Assembly: GCF_001612765.1 (NCBI RefSeq)
Contig: NZ_BDBB01000021.1
Span: forward strand, 62,001 to 126,000
DNA from: Nocardia arthritidis NBRC 100137
Lineage (GTDB): Bacteria > Actinomycetota > Actinomycetes > Mycobacteriales > Mycobacteriaceae
Direction: 5' to 3'
Length of the DNA stretch: 64,000 nucleotides
Part shown: one piece after another, positions 1 through 8,455 of the stretch
Layout: the number at the start of each line of letters is the position of its first letter
How positions within the stretch are numbered: position 1 is the first letter of the stretch
Translations under genes and position numbers: made by a program
The notes under the pieces: generated by a model
Told to the model about the DNA's origin: nothing
The model's database searches: none
The model's input: only the letters and a program-made list of their open reading frames with translations

Positions 1-2
1 TC

Positions 3-794
3 GCCGGTGTGCTCGGCGACCAGCAGGCCGCCACCGTCGGGCAGGTCTGCTTCCGTCCCGGCGAGGCGAAGAACACCTACGGCACCGGGAACTTCCTGTT
101 GCTCAACACCGGGACCGAGATCGTGCGATCGCAGCACGGACTACTCACCACGGTGGCCTACCGATTCGGCTCGGAGAAGCCGGTGTACGCGCTGGAAGGC
201 TCGATCGCGGTGACGGGCTCGGCGGTGCAGTGGCTGCGCGACCAGTTGGGCATCATCTCCGGTGCGGCGCAGAGCGAATCGCTGGCCCGGCAGGCCGAGG
301 ACAACGGCGGGGTGTACTTCGTGCCCGCGTTCTCCGGATTGTTCGCGCCCTACTGGCGGTCGGACGCGCGCGGCGCGATCGTCGGCCTGTCCCGCTACAG
401 CACCAACGCCCATCTCGCGCGGGCGACGCTGGAATCGATCTGCTACCAGACCCGCGACGTGGTCGAGGCGATGCAGGCCGACTCCGGCGTCCGGCTGGAC
501 GTGCTGCGGGTGGACGGCGGCGTCACCGCCAACGAACTGTGCATGCAATTGCAGGCCGACTTCCTCGGCGTGCCGGTGTCGCGCCCCGTGGTCGCCGAGA
601 CCACCGCCCTCGGCGCCGCCTACGCGGCCGGGCTGGCGGTCGGCTTCTGGAGCGACACCGACGAACTCACACAGAACTGGAACGAAGCGAAGCGCTGGCA
701 CCCGTCCTGGTCGCCACCGCAGCGTGAGCGCGGCTACGCGCGCTGGAAGAAAGCGGTCGCCCGCACCCTCGACTGGATCGACGTCGAGGACTGA
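3..794 (+). CDS. glpK: Glycerol kinase, C-terminal part (5' end outside window)
   Basis: Phosphorylates glycerol to sn-glycerol-3-phosphate in the cytoplasm using ATP. The reading frame is open from base 3 and continues upstream of the window, so only the last 264 residues of a protein usually about 500 long are seen. Visible FGGY-kinase landmarks are GDQQAATVGQ at the left edge, GTGNFLLLNTG, YWRSDARGAIVGLS, and the C-terminal DGGVTANELCMQLQADFLG and ETTALGAAYAAG segments that form the nucleotide-binding half. It lies directly upstream of glpD on the same strand with a gap of about 50 bases, so the two probably form one glycerol-use operon. No defect is seen in the visible part. Confidence 0.96.
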   Translation, partial: AGVLGDQQAATVGQVCFRPGEAKNTYGTGNFLLLNTGTEIVRSQHGLLTTVAYRFGSEKPVYALEGSIAVTGSAVQWLRDQLGIISGAAQSESLARQAEDNGGVYFVPAFSGLFAPYWRSDARGAIVGLSRYSTNAHLARATLESICYQTRDVVEAMQADSGVRLDVLRVDGGVTANELCMQLQADFLGVPVSRPVVAETTALGAAYAAGLAVGFWSDTDELTQNWNEAKRWHPSWSPPQRERGYARWKKAVARTLDWIDVED

Positions 795-846
795 GCCGAT
801 GACCCCGTCGTACCCGAATATCCCCGAAACAAGGAGAGACAGCGCT

Positions 847-2526
847 GTGTCCGCACGATTGGACGCCCGATACCGCGACCGCGCGGTGAACTCGCTCGGT
901 GACACCGAGATCGACGTGCTCGTCATCGGCGGCGGCGTGGTCGGCGCGGGCGCCGCACTCGACGCCGCCTCCCGCGGCCTGACCGTGACGCTGGTGGAGG
1001 CCAGGGACTTCGCCGCGGGCACCTCGAGCCGCTCCAGCAAGCTCATCCACGGCGGGCTGCGCTACCTGGAACAGCTGGACTTCTGGCTGGTGCGGGAGGC
1101 GCTGAAGGAACGCGGCCTGCTGCTGCACCGGCTGGCCCCGCACCTGGTACGGCCGGTGTCGTTCCTGCTGCCGTTGCGGCATCGGGTGTGGGAGCGCGCC
1201 TACATCGGCGCGGGCGTCGCGCTGTACGACACCATCGGCGGCGCCCGCGCCCTGCCGATGCACCGGCACCTGTCCCGCACGCGCGCGCTGGAACTCGCGC
1301 CCGCCCTGCGCGCGGACGCGTTGACCGGAGCCATCCGGTACTTCGACGCGCAGGTCGACGACGCCCGGCACACGATGATGATCGCGCGCACGGCGGCCGG
1401 GCACGGCGCGACCGTGCTCACCCGCACCAAGGTGACGGCGCTGCTGCGCGACGGCGAGCGTGTCGTCGGCGCGGAGGTCACCGACCTGGAGACCGGGCGG
1501 GTGCACGCGGTCCGGGCGCGCCGGGTGATCAGCGCCACCGGAGTGTGGACCGACGAGATGAACCGGATGACCGGCGTCGAGTTCCCCTTCCACGTCCGGA
1601 TGTCCAAGGGCGTGCACATCCTGGTGCCACGCCATCGCCTGCGGTTGGACACCGGCCTGATCATGCGCACCGAGAAGAGCGTGCTGTTCGTCATCCCGTG
1701 GCACGGGCACTGGATCATCGGCACCACCGACACGGACTGGTCGCTGGACAAGGACCACCCGGCCGCCAGCGACGCCGACGTGCGGTACCTGCTCGACCAC
1801 GTCAACCGGGTGTTGCGGGAGCCGCTCACCCGCGACGACATCGTCGGCACCTACGCGGGTCTGCGCCCGCTGCTGTCCGGCGCGTCGGCCGACACCGCGA
1901 CGCTCTCCCGGGAGCACGCGGTCGCCGAACCTGCCCCCGGCCTGTTCGTCATCGCGGGTGGCAAGTACACCACCTACCGGGTGATGGCCGCCGACGTCGT
2001 GGACGCGGCGGTGGCGGGACTCGGCCGCTCGGCCGCGCCGTCGGTGACCGAGCACCTGCCGATCCTCGGCGCGGTGGGCTACCAGGAACTCGCCGCCGAC
2101 CTCGACAGCCTGGCGCGGCGCACGGGCCTGCCGCGAGCGATGGTGCGGCGGCTGCTCGGCCGTTACGGCTCGACGATCACCGACCTGTTCGACCTGATCG
2201 CCCGCGAGCCCGAGTTGGGTGAGCCGCTCACCGGCGCCCCCGAGTACTCGGGCGCGGAGGTGGTGTACGCGGTGACGCACGAGGGCGCACTACACCTGGA
2301 CGACGTACTCACCCGCCGCACCCGAGTGTCCATCGAAACGGCCGACCGCGGCCTGTCCGCCGCTCCCGAGGTGGCTCGGCTGATCGGCGCGCACCTGGGC
2401 TGGGACGCCGCGGCCACCGAGCGGGAGATCACCCGCTATCGCGATCGGGTGCACGCCGAACTCGCCGCCAACCAGGCGGCCGACGACGAATCCGCCAACG
2501 CCGCCCGGCTGATCGCCGTTGCCTGA
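847..2526 (+). CDS. glpD: Aerobic glycerol-3-phosphate dehydrogenase
   Basis: FAD-dependent, membrane-associated oxidation of glycerol-3-phosphate to dihydroxyacetone phosphate, passing electrons to the quinone pool. The 559-residue product has the N-terminal dinucleotide motif GGGVVGAG (about residues 28-35), the segment SSRSSKLIHGGLRYLEQ typical of GlpD, GTTDTDW in the middle, and a C-terminal helical domain. The GTG at 847 is preferred over an in-frame ATG at 799 because AAGGAG (831-836) lies 10 bases before the GTG, while nothing similar precedes the ATG. Follows glpK, so glycerol uptake products are phosphorylated and oxidised by one operon. Confidence 0.96.
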   Translation: MSARLDARYRDRAVNSLGDTEIDVLVIGGGVVGAGAALDAASRGLTVTLVEARDFAAGTSSRSSKLIHGGLRYLEQLDFWLVREALKERGLLLHRLAPHLVRPVSFLLPLRHRVWERAYIGAGVALYDTIGGARALPMHRHLSRTRALELAPALRADALTGAIRYFDAQVDDARHTMMIARTAAGHGATVLTRTKVTALLRDGERVVGAEVTDLETGRVHAVRARRVISATGVWTDEMNRMTGVEFPFHVRMSKGVHILVPRHRLRLDTGLIMRTEKSVLFVIPWHGHWIIGTTDTDWSLDKDHPAASDADVRYLLDHVNRVLREPLTRDDIVGTYAGLRPLLSGASADTATLSREHAVAEPAPGLFVIAGGKYTTYRVMAADVVDAAVAGLGRSAAPSVTEHLPILGAVGYQELAADLDSLARRTGLPRAMVRRLLGRYGSTITDLFDLIAREPELGEPLTGAPEYSGAEVVYAVTHEGALHLDDVLTRRTRVSIETADRGLSAAPEVARLIGAHLGWDAAATEREITRYRDRVHAELAANQAADDESANAARLIAVA

Positions 2527-2532
2527 GCCCCT

Positions 2533-2559
2533 GGCACAGTTCCCGAACGCAACCGTGCC
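2533..2559. terminator. Candidate stem-loop between convergent genes
   Basis: GGCACAGTT (2533-2541) faces AACCGTGCC (2551-2559) with one mismatch and a 9-base loop. It lies just after the glpD stop and just before the end of the convergent small gene, so it could end transcripts from both sides. There is no clear T tract. Seen in the sequence; function inferred. Confidence 0.4.
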
Positions 2560-2563
2560 GGAC

Positions 2564-2728
2564 TCACTGATCCATACCGCTGTGCCCGCTCGGCGTCGAC
2601 TCGTCGGTCTCGAGTTCGGCGCCGGCCGGGTGCTCGTCGGCGTGCGTCGGCTTGGTGTGCTCGTCGGCGAAATCCGCGTCCTGCTGCATCGACTCCGCCG
2701 TGGTCGGATCGACATTCGGTGTGCTCAT
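2564..2728 (-). CDS. Small acidic hypothetical protein (54 aa)
   Basis: Encodes a 54-residue very acidic, Asp/Glu/Thr/His-rich protein starting MSTPNVDPTTAESMQQDADF and ending SGHSGMDQ. There are no membrane segments, cysteines or signal peptide, and it is probably disordered. The ATG at 2728 is preceded on its own strand by GCAGG, a weak ribosome site. It is convergent to glpD and divergent from the downstream methyltransferase. I do not recognise a family. The low-complexity composition unlike the neighbours' shadow frames supports a real small gene, but only modestly. Confidence 0.5.
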   Translation of the reverse strand: MSTPNVDPTTAESMQQDADFADEHTKPTHADEHPAGAELETDESTPSGHSGMDQ

Positions 2729-2854
2729 AACCTGCGCGTACCCAGCCGTGCGGCCCTGACGCACGCACCTCGGCCTCGGCGGGAAAGCGGGCTCGACACC
2801 TCGGCGGGAGTGGAGGGTTGACCTCGAGCACGGTTGAGGATGGAGCATGGTGGC

Positions 2855-3529
2855 ATGACTCGTCCAGCTGATTTCTGGAACACCGTCTATGACAACGACA
2901 CCGCCCCTTGGGTGATCGGCGAGCCGCAACCGGCCATCGTCGCGCTCGAGCGGGAGGGCGGCATCACCGGACGCGTGCTCGACCCGGGCTGCGGCGCCGG
3001 TGAGCACACGATCCTGCTGACCAGGCTCGGGTACGACGTGCGTGGAATCGACATGTCGCCGAGCGCGGTGGCGTACGCGCGCGCCAACGCCGCCGAGCAG
3101 GGGGTGCCGTCCGCCGCTTTCGAGGTGGCCGACGCCCTCGCGCTCGGCGACCGGCCGGAGTTCGCCGGTGATCCGCCCGGCTCCGCGCCCGCGTTCGACA
3201 CCGTCGTCGACAGCGCGCTGTTCCACGTCTTCGGGACCGAGGACGAGCCGCGCGCCGCCTATGTCCGCAGCCTGCACGCGATCTGCAAACCGGGCGGCAC
3301 CGTCCATGTTCTCGCGCTCTCCGATGTCGAGCCGGGGTTCGGCCCGCGGATCAGCGACACCTTGATCCGGGAGTCGTTCCACGACGGCTGGACGGTGGAA
3401 GACGTGCGGCCGGCGCGGTACCGGGGGCGGGTGACCGACCCGGTGGCCCAGGACGCGGCGCACCTGGAGGTCTCCGCGTCCGGCCACGTCGACCTCGCCG
3501 CGTGGCTGGCCCGGATCCGCCGCCGCTGA
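2855..3529 (+). CDS. Class I SAM-dependent methyltransferase
   Basis: A 224-residue Rossmann-fold methyltransferase of the Methyltransf_25/tellurite-resistance-like type; substrate unknown. Motif I is VLDPGCGAGEHTI, followed by the acidic motif II in VRGIDMSPSAVAYAR and a DTVVDSALFHVF motif III/IV region. The N-terminal FWNTVYDNDTAPWVIGEPQPAI is typical of small-molecule (thiopurine- or chalcogen-like) methyltransferases. The start at 2855 is chosen because GGAG (2842-2845) sits 9 bases upstream; an in-frame ATG at 2840 lacks a spaced ribosome site. It stands alone, convergent with the acyl-CoA dehydrogenase. Confidence 0.85.
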   Translation: MTRPADFWNTVYDNDTAPWVIGEPQPAIVALEREGGITGRVLDPGCGAGEHTILLTRLGYDVRGIDMSPSAVAYARANAAEQGVPSAAFEVADALALGDRPEFAGDPPGSAPAFDTVVDSALFHVFGTEDEPRAAYVRSLHAICKPGGTVHVLALSDVEPGFGPRISDTLIRESFHDGWTVEDVRPARYRGRVTDPVAQDAAHLEVSASGHVDLAAWLARIRRR

Positions 3530-3539
3530 GCCGCCCGCG

Positions 3540-4802
3540 TCACACGCCCTTCGGCGCTCTGCTTCCCATGAAGCCGAACAGGTAGCCCGCCACTCGCCGC
3601 ATCTGGATCTCCTCGGCGCCTTCGGTGATCCGGTAGCGCCGGTGGTGGCGGTAGATGTGCTCGAACGGCTTGTGCCGGGAGTAGCCGAGGCCGCCGTGCA
3701 CCTGCATGGCGCGGTCGGCGGCCTCGCAGCACAACCGGTTGGCCCAGTAGTTGCACATCGAGACCTGCTCGGAGACGGCGAACGTGCCGTAGGTGTCCAT
3801 CGACCACGCGGTCTTGTGAATGAGGGCGCGCAACATCTCGCATTGGGTGTGCAGCTCCACCAAGGGGAACTGGATCGCCTGGTTGGCGGCCAGCGGTTTG
3901 CCGAAGGGCTTGCGCTGTTTGGCGTAGGCCACCGACTCGTCGATGCAATACTGCGCCGCACCCAGACTGGACGCGGCCTGGCGGATCCGGTTCTCGTTGA
4001 AGAAGTGCTGCACCACCGCCAGGCCGCGCCCCTCGCCGCCGAAGACGGCGCTGTCGGGGACCCGGACGCCGTTCAGGGAGACACGGGCGTGGTCGGTGGG
4101 CATGTTGAAAGTCCAGAGGTACTCCTCGACGACGAATCCCGGGGCGTCGGTGGGCACCAGGAAGGCGGTGATGCCCGCCGCGTCGCCGGGGCCGCCCGAG
4201 GTGCGCGCGAAGATCAGGTCGGCGTCGGCGATGTGCACGCCGGTGTTCCAGGTCTTCTGCCCGGTGATCACCCAGTCGTCGCCGTCGCGGACCGCCGCGG
4301 TCTCCATGTGGGTGGCGTCGGAGCCGTGCTCGGGCTCGGTGATGCCGAAGGCGAAGAACTTCGTCCCCGAGGCCAAACCGTCCACCCACTCCGCCCGCTG
4401 CGCGGGTGTGCCGTGTTCGAGCATGAGCAGCAGGCCGACGTTATTGGCGACGATGGCGTGCTCGTTCTGCAGATCGCAGTGCAGGCCGAGGCCGCGCCGA
4501 GCCAGGTGCTCGCGGATCACGGCCATGCCCAGGTTGGTGCCGTCCCGGCCGCCGTACTGCGCGGGGAACGCATACCGCAGGTGCCCGGCGGCGTCGGCGC
4601 GCCTGCGTACCTCGGCCAGCAGGTCCTCCCATTGCGCGTTCGGCAGGCCGCCGCGCTCCCAATCGGTGCGGGCGTCCTCGCGGCGGTGGTCGAAGAAGCG
4701 GATGTTGTCGTCGGCCTGCTCGAGCGGCGTGATCTCCCGCTCGATGAACACGTCGAGTTCGGCCAGGTATTCGACCAGTTCCGCGGGTAGTTCGAAATCC
4801 AT
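3540..4802 (-). CDS. Acyl-CoA dehydrogenase family protein
   Basis: A 420-residue FAD flavoprotein that introduces an alpha-beta double bond into an acyl-CoA thioester. Visible features are the N-terminal helical domain, the flavin-binding FFAFGITEPEHGSDATHMET stretch, FNMPTDHARVSLNGVRVPD in the beta domain, and a C-terminal helical domain with RYRITEGAEEIQMRR, where the Glu in TEG is in the position of the catalytic base of medium-chain enzymes. It is the last gene of an operon with the APH-like protein (7-base gap) and the DUF6285 protein. That neighbourhood and the long N-terminal domain resemble the FadE/ACAD10-11 type group that may act on unusual, possibly hydroxylated, acyl-CoAs; that is inference. 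Confidence 0.92.
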   Translation of the reverse strand: MDFELPAELVEYLAELDVFIEREITPLEQADDNIRFFDHRREDARTDWERGGLPNAQWEDLLAEVRRRADAAGHLRYAFPAQYGGRDGTNLGMAVIREHLARRGLGLHCDLQNEHAIVANNVGLLLMLEHGTPAQRAEWVDGLASGTKFFAFGITEPEHGSDATHMETAAVRDGDDWVITGQKTWNTGVHIADADLIFARTSGGPGDAAGITAFLVPTDAPGFVVEEYLWTFNMPTDHARVSLNGVRVPDSAVFGGEGRGLAVVQHFFNENRIRQAASSLGAAQYCIDESVAYAKQRKPFGKPLAANQAIQFPLVELHTQCEMLRALIHKTAWSMDTYGTFAVSEQVSMCNYWANRLCCEAADRAMQVHGGLGYSRHKPFEHIYRHHRRYRITEGAEEIQMRRVAGYLFGFMGSRAPKGV

Positions 4803-4809
4803 CGGGCAT

Positions 4810-5808
4810 CTAGCCTTTCGCAGTGGGCCGGATCTGCATCAGCAGGTCCCATTCGATTTCCGACACGCGGCGCCCGCTGGCCGCCATCACGATGTCTCGC
4901 ACGCTGCCGTCCGAGTGGGCCGCGGCCTGCCCGGCCAGTCCGACGCCCCAGGCGAGCGTGCACATCACCTTCCACCAGCGGAACCGGTCCCCGTCGAAAC
5001 CGCCGCCCGCGCGCCGGTAGCCGCGCACGAACGCGGCGCGGCCCGCGAGCCCGCCGAATTCCCGGTCGTCCGCGCGGAAGCGCCACATGCGCAGCGCGGG
5101 CCAGGCCACGTCACGCATCGGATCGCCATGACGCTGCGCGCCTTCCCAGTCCAGTACGGCTCGCAGGCCGTCGGGCCCGACGACGATGTTGCCGTTGCGC
5201 ATGTCGGTGTGCAGCAGCGCGGTACGGGGCGGCGCGGGCGGGCAGTGGCGCTCCAGCCAGCGCAGTGCGAGCGCGAACACCGGCCGGTCCGGCAAGAGCG
5301 CGCGCACGTGCTCGCCCGCCTCGGTCAGCTGGCGTTCCGGATCGGCCGCCGCTTCGGGCAGGCGAGCGGGCGCGGTCGCCGGGTCGATGGCATGCAGACG
5401 GCCCATGGCCTCGCCGAGCTGCTCGGCGACTCGTTCGCCGAGACCCGCCGCCTCCGCCAGCCGTAATACCTTGCGGGGCACGGTTTCCCCGTCCACCCGT
5501 TCGGAGACCACGAACGGCCCGCCGACATAGGCGCTGTCGGTACAGATCGCCACCACGGGGGGCACCGGCACACCGTGCGTCCGCGCCAGTTCGCGGACCG
5601 CGGCCTCCACGTCGACCGGAACCAGCTCGATCGCGCTCGGCACGATGGTCGCGACCAAGCGTCGCGTCCCGCCCTCCAGGTCGGTTTCGAAGGCGACGTT
5701 ACGGCGACGGGCGCCCGCGGAGAGGTATTCGACGTTCGACACCGTCACCGCGCGGCCGCTCCCCGACTCGAGGAACCGGGCCAGACCGCGTGCCAGGTCG
5801 GAGCTCAC
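4810..5808 (-). CDS. APH-like phosphotransferase family protein, ACAD10/11 type context
   Basis: A 332-residue protein with an aminoglycoside-phosphotransferase/choline-kinase fold. The Brenner motif is HTDMRNGNIVV, with catalytic Asp and the metal-binding Asn, and the following acidic motif is LDWEGAQRHGDPMRDVAW. It starts with GTG at 5808, and GTGA overlaps the stop of the upstream DUF6285 gene. Immediately downstream is an acyl-CoA dehydrogenase. In mammals ACAD10/11 fuse an APH-like kinase to an acyl-CoA dehydrogenase to process 4-hydroxyacyl-CoAs by phosphorylation, so a matching metabolic role is more likely than antibiotic resistance. Function inferred from context. Confidence 0.88.
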   Translation of the reverse strand: MSSDLARGLARFLESGSGRAVTVSNVEYLSAGARRRNVAFETDLEGGTRRLVATIVPSAIELVPVDVEAAVRELARTHGVPVPPVVAICTDSAYVGGPFVVSERVDGETVPRKVLRLAEAAGLGERVAEQLGEAMGRLHAIDPATAPARLPEAAADPERQLTEAGEHVRALLPDRPVFALALRWLERHCPPAPPRTALLHTDMRNGNIVVGPDGLRAVLDWEGAQRHGDPMRDVAWPALRMWRFRADDREFGGLAGRAAFVRGYRRAGGGFDGDRFRWWKVMCTLAWGVGLAGQAAAHSDGSVRDIVMAASGRRVSEIEWDLLMQIRPTAKG

Positions 5809-6101
5809 TCGCCCGCCCAGGTGTCGTACCCGGGTTTGGCGATCGCCAGATCGGCCCGCACGATCGAAACCAGCGCTTCCCAGAGGTGCTCGTCATCCCC
5901 CTCGGCCACCGTGTCGAGCAACTCGCGCTCATGCTCGGCCGCGGCGGGGCCCGATTCGATCTCCCTGCGCACGATCCTGGCGAGATTGGCGCCCACCCGC
6001 GCCTTGTGCTGCAACCCCGCGGGCAGGGCGGGCAGCAGCGTCTGCTCGAGCAACTCGGCGATCGATTCCAGCAGCTCCGCTGCCGATGGGCGATTCTGCA
6101 T
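5805..6101 (-). CDS. DUF6285 domain protein
   Basis: A 98-residue protein, MQNRPSAAELLESIAELLEQ..., mostly helical, ending KPGYDTWAGE. It matches the small family usually found beside APH-like phosphotransferases and acyl-CoA dehydrogenases. The start at 6101 is chosen over a longer one at 6164 because GAGGGGAAC precedes it at the right distance. First gene of the three-gene operon, overlapping the next gene by 4 bases, which suggests translational coupling and perhaps a shared complex. Its biochemical role is not known to me. Confidence 0.8.
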   Translation of the reverse strand: MQNRPSAAELLESIAELLEQTLLPALPAGLQHKARVGANLARIVRREIESGPAAAEHERELLDTVAEGDDEHLWEALVSIVRADLAIAKPGYDTWAGE

Positions 6102-6355
6102 GCGTTCCCCTCGGTCGGTTCCGGCCCCCAGCATGGCACGCACCGGTACCGTCCCGATCGGCACTTTCGGCCGTCACCCCTGGCCGACGCAGCCGCAACA
6201 ATCCCACCGGCGAGTCGCTTCCTGTGTGCCGGCTGGGAATCTGCCACGGGTCCTCCTTCGCATGGGGTTGCCCATGGTGGCGGTCGGTAAAATGCGAGGG
6301 GCAGTAGGCGCGGGGTGCGCCATTCGTTGCGCTGGGCTGAAACAGGAGAAATGCA

Positions 6356-7579
6356 TTGGCGACCAGTCGCGTCCGATCCGGAGTCGTCGCGGGGATCGCC
6401 CTGGTCATGGCGGTGATCGTGGCGGCGTGCTCGTCGTCGTCCGAGCCGGGCGGTACGCCGGGAGCGGCAGGGCCTGCGCCCTCGCCCCTCACCATCACGC
6501 CCGCGTCGGGGGCCCGCAACGTCGATCCGCTCGCACCGATCCAGGTCAGCGCCTCCGAAGGGCAGCTGACCTCGGTCACCATGACCAACGAGCAGGGCAA
6601 CGCCGTCGAGGGGATCATGACGCCGGACAAGACGGCCTGGAAGCCCACCGAGCCGCTCGGCTACGGCCGCACCTACACGGTGACCGCGGAAGGGCTCACC
6701 GTCACCGGAAGGACCGGGCCGACCACCGCGACCTTCTCCACGCTGACCCCGAACAATCAGACGAAGGTGTCGCTGACCACCACGGGCGGCACTCCGCTGT
6801 CCGACGGCGGCACGTTCGGGGTGGGCACCGTGGTGGTGGCCCACTTCGACGAGGACGTCCCCGACCGCGCCGTCGCCGAGAAACATTTGTCGGTCACCAC
6901 CGACCCGCCGGTGGAGGGCTCCTGGTACTGGCTGGACGATCGCAACGTGCATTGGCGGCCACGGGAGTACTACACCCCGGGCACCAAGGTCAGTGTGGCG
7001 GCGAACATCTACGGCCAGGAACTCGGCCGCGGGCTCTACGGCCAGGAGGACACCGAGACCACGTTCACCATCGGCGCGTCGCACGTCTCGATCGCCGACG
7101 ACAACACCAAGCAGATCCAGGTCTTCGAGAACGGCAAGCTGATCCGCACCATGCCGACCTCGATGGGCATGGGCGGCAGCGAGGTCATCGGCGGCAAGAC
7201 GCTCACGTTCTGGACCCAGCCCGGCATCTACACGGTGATGGACAAGGCCAATCCGGTGATCATGGATTCCTCCACCTACGGCCTGCCGATCAACTCTCGC
7301 CTGGGCTACAAGGAGTCCATCGGCTGGGCGACCCGGATCAGCACCGACGGCATCTACCTGCACCAGCTCGACTCCACCGTCTGGGCCCAGGGCAACACCG
7401 ACGTCTCGCACGGCTGCCTCAATCTCAGCGGCGAGAACGCCCGGTGGTTCTTCAATTTCGCCGTCCCCGGTGACGTCGTGGAGATCCGCAACACCGGAGG
7501 CGCCCCGCTGGAGGTCTGGCAGAACGGCGACTGGGGGCTGCCGTGGGATCAGTGGGTGCGGGGCAGCGCCCTTCGATAG
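6356..7579 (+). CDS. L,D-transpeptidase, LdtMt2 (LdtB) type lipoprotein
   Basis: Builds 3-3 (mDAP-mDAP) cross-links in peptidoglycan outside the membrane. The 407-residue product has a signal peptide with lipobox VAAC (Cys25), two Ig-like domains (about 50-250), then the YkuD catalytic domain. The active site reads H336...S351-H352-G-C354, and all three catalytic residues carry the same numbers as in M. tuberculosis LdtMt2 (408 residues). The TTG start at 6356 is supported by AGGAG (6343-6347), 8 bases upstream; the nearby ATG at 6351 is out of frame. Transcribed alone and divergently from the DUF6285 operon. Expected target of carbapenems, as in the family. Confidence 0.95.
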   Translation: MATSRVRSGVVAGIALVMAVIVAACSSSSEPGGTPGAAGPAPSPLTITPASGARNVDPLAPIQVSASEGQLTSVTMTNEQGNAVEGIMTPDKTAWKPTEPLGYGRTYTVTAEGLTVTGRTGPTTATFSTLTPNNQTKVSLTTTGGTPLSDGGTFGVGTVVVAHFDEDVPDRAVAEKHLSVTTDPPVEGSWYWLDDRNVHWRPREYYTPGTKVSVAANIYGQELGRGLYGQEDTETTFTIGASHVSIADDNTKQIQVFENGKLIRTMPTSMGMGGSEVIGGKTLTFWTQPGIYTVMDKANPVIMDSSTYGLPINSRLGYKESIGWATRISTDGIYLHQLDSTVWAQGNTDVSHGCLNLSGENARWFFNFAVPGDVVEIRNTGGAPLEVWQNGDWGLPWDQWVRGSALR

Positions 7580-7960
7580 GGTCCGTCCCGCCGACACGCT
7601 GGCCGCCCTTGCCGATGCCGGGAAGCTGCACTACATTCCTGCACTCGCGAGACCACTCGGTCTCCAATCCCTGCGCGGCGTACCCGCGGCGGCACCGCGC
7701 GGGACCCGCGTTGACGATCGGAGCCGGCTCGATGGCGATGCTGCTGTACTACCTACTCCTACCGCTCTATCTCGCCGAGGCATTCGTCAACCAGCTGGAC
7801 TGAGGACCGCTCAGCCGCAACACACTTCAGGGGCCGCTCCCGCGATCGACGCGCTGCGCTCGGCCTACCCGCTCTCCCACCGCTCGGACCAGGTGGTGCC
7901 CACCGCGAGTTCGATGCGACGTCAGCGCCGATGCCCGGGTGCTCGGCCCGAGCGATTTTC
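7580..7960. other. Gap between L,D-transpeptidase and HxlR gene, with one possible micro-ORF
   Basis: No conventional gene is seen in these 381 bases between convergent genes. The only item of note is a 23-codon frame at 7732-7803 (listed separately). The rest shows no protein-like frame on either strand and no convincing terminator hairpin. Confidence 0.5.
7732..7803 (+). CDS. Possible 23-residue hydrophobic micropeptide
   Basis: ATG at 7732 opens a frame for a 23-residue peptide that begins MAMLLYYLLLPLYLAEAF and ends VNQLD, a single membrane-helix-like segment with a short polar tail. GGAG (7720-7723) lies 8 bases before the ATG, an ideal ribosome site. An in-frame TTG at 7711 would add seven residues. 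Codon use is mixed and no family is recognised, so this is a candidate only. Confidence 0.3.
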   Translation: MAMLLYYLLLPLYLAEAFVNQLD

Positions 7961-8455
7961 TCAACCGGCCTGTTCGGCGCCCGGTGGCTGGTGGAAGCCG
8001 GGACCCGCCTTCGGTTCGACCTCGCGCGGGTCGATCGGCTCGCGGCAGTGGTCGCAGACCAGCATGGGTGAGGTCTCCTCCCCGCAGGTGCGATGTTCCA
8101 GGACGACCGGCCTGCCCTCCGGCCCGACCAGGTGGTGATCACCCCAGACCATCATCGCTGTGACGATCGGATACAACTCGCGGCCCGCGGCGGTGAGGTG
8201 GTAGTCGACGCGCCCGCCGCCGTGGTCGGTGCGAGTGAAGATGCCCGCGTCGATCAGCATGCGCAGGCGGCTGGTGAGCAGGTTGCGGTTGGTGATGCCG
8301 ATATTGCGGGCGAAATCGCTGAAACGATGCACCCCGAAGAACGCCTCGGCGATGAGCAGGATGGTCCACCGGTCGCCGAGCAGCTCGACGACGCGGGTGA
8401 CCGAATCGTCGACCGGGCGCCGCAGTGTCATGGCGCTATCTTCGCATCCCGTCAT
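7961..8455 (-). CDS. HxlR-family winged-helix transcriptional regulator
   Basis: A 164-residue DNA-binding protein. The HxlR winged-helix core is GDRWTILLIAEAFFGVHRFSDF...NRNLLTSRLRMLIDAGIFTR...YHLTAAGRELYPIV (about residues 25-105). The C-terminal part holds RTCGEETSPMLVCDHCREPI, a three-cysteine patch often seen in this subgroup that might bind metal or sense redox state. The start at 8455 has AGGA about 10 bases upstream; an inner Met at 8431 is possible. It is divergent from the cytochrome P450, with a palindromic operator candidate between them, so it probably controls the P450 and itself. Confidence 0.88.
   Translation of the reverse strand: MTGCEDSAMTLRRPVDDSVTRVVELLGDRWTILLIAEAFFGVHRFSDFARNIGITNRNLLTSRLRMLIDAGIFTRTDHGGGRVDYHLTAAGRELYPIVTAMMVWGDHHLVGPEGRPVVLEHRTCGEETSPMLVCDHCREPIDPREVEPKAGPGFHQPPGAEQAG

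Noticed and set aside
799..846. Earlier ATG start for glpD at 799
   Set aside because: No ribosome site precedes it, whereas AAGGAG lies 10 bases before the GTG at 847, and the extra residues do not match GlpD.
667..2280. Long minus-strand frame (537 codons) opposite glpD
   Set aside because: High-GC shadow of glpD: Arg/Gly/His-rich, no domain, no ribosome site, while glpD is clearly homologous on the other strand.
3642..4790. Plus-strand frame of 382 codons opposite the acyl-CoA dehydrogenase
   Set aside because: Antisense shadow with repetitive Val/Gly/Arg composition; the dehydrogenase frame carries the family motifs.
4810..5808. Aminoglycoside-resistance phosphotransferase
   Set aside because: The operon with DUF6285 and an acyl-CoA dehydrogenase argues for a metabolic kinase; the fold alone does not show drug phosphorylation.
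5575..7597. Two long frames (632 codons each) across the APH/DUF6285/L,D-transpeptidase region
   Set aside because: They span several real genes and an intergenic region and have no protein-like composition.
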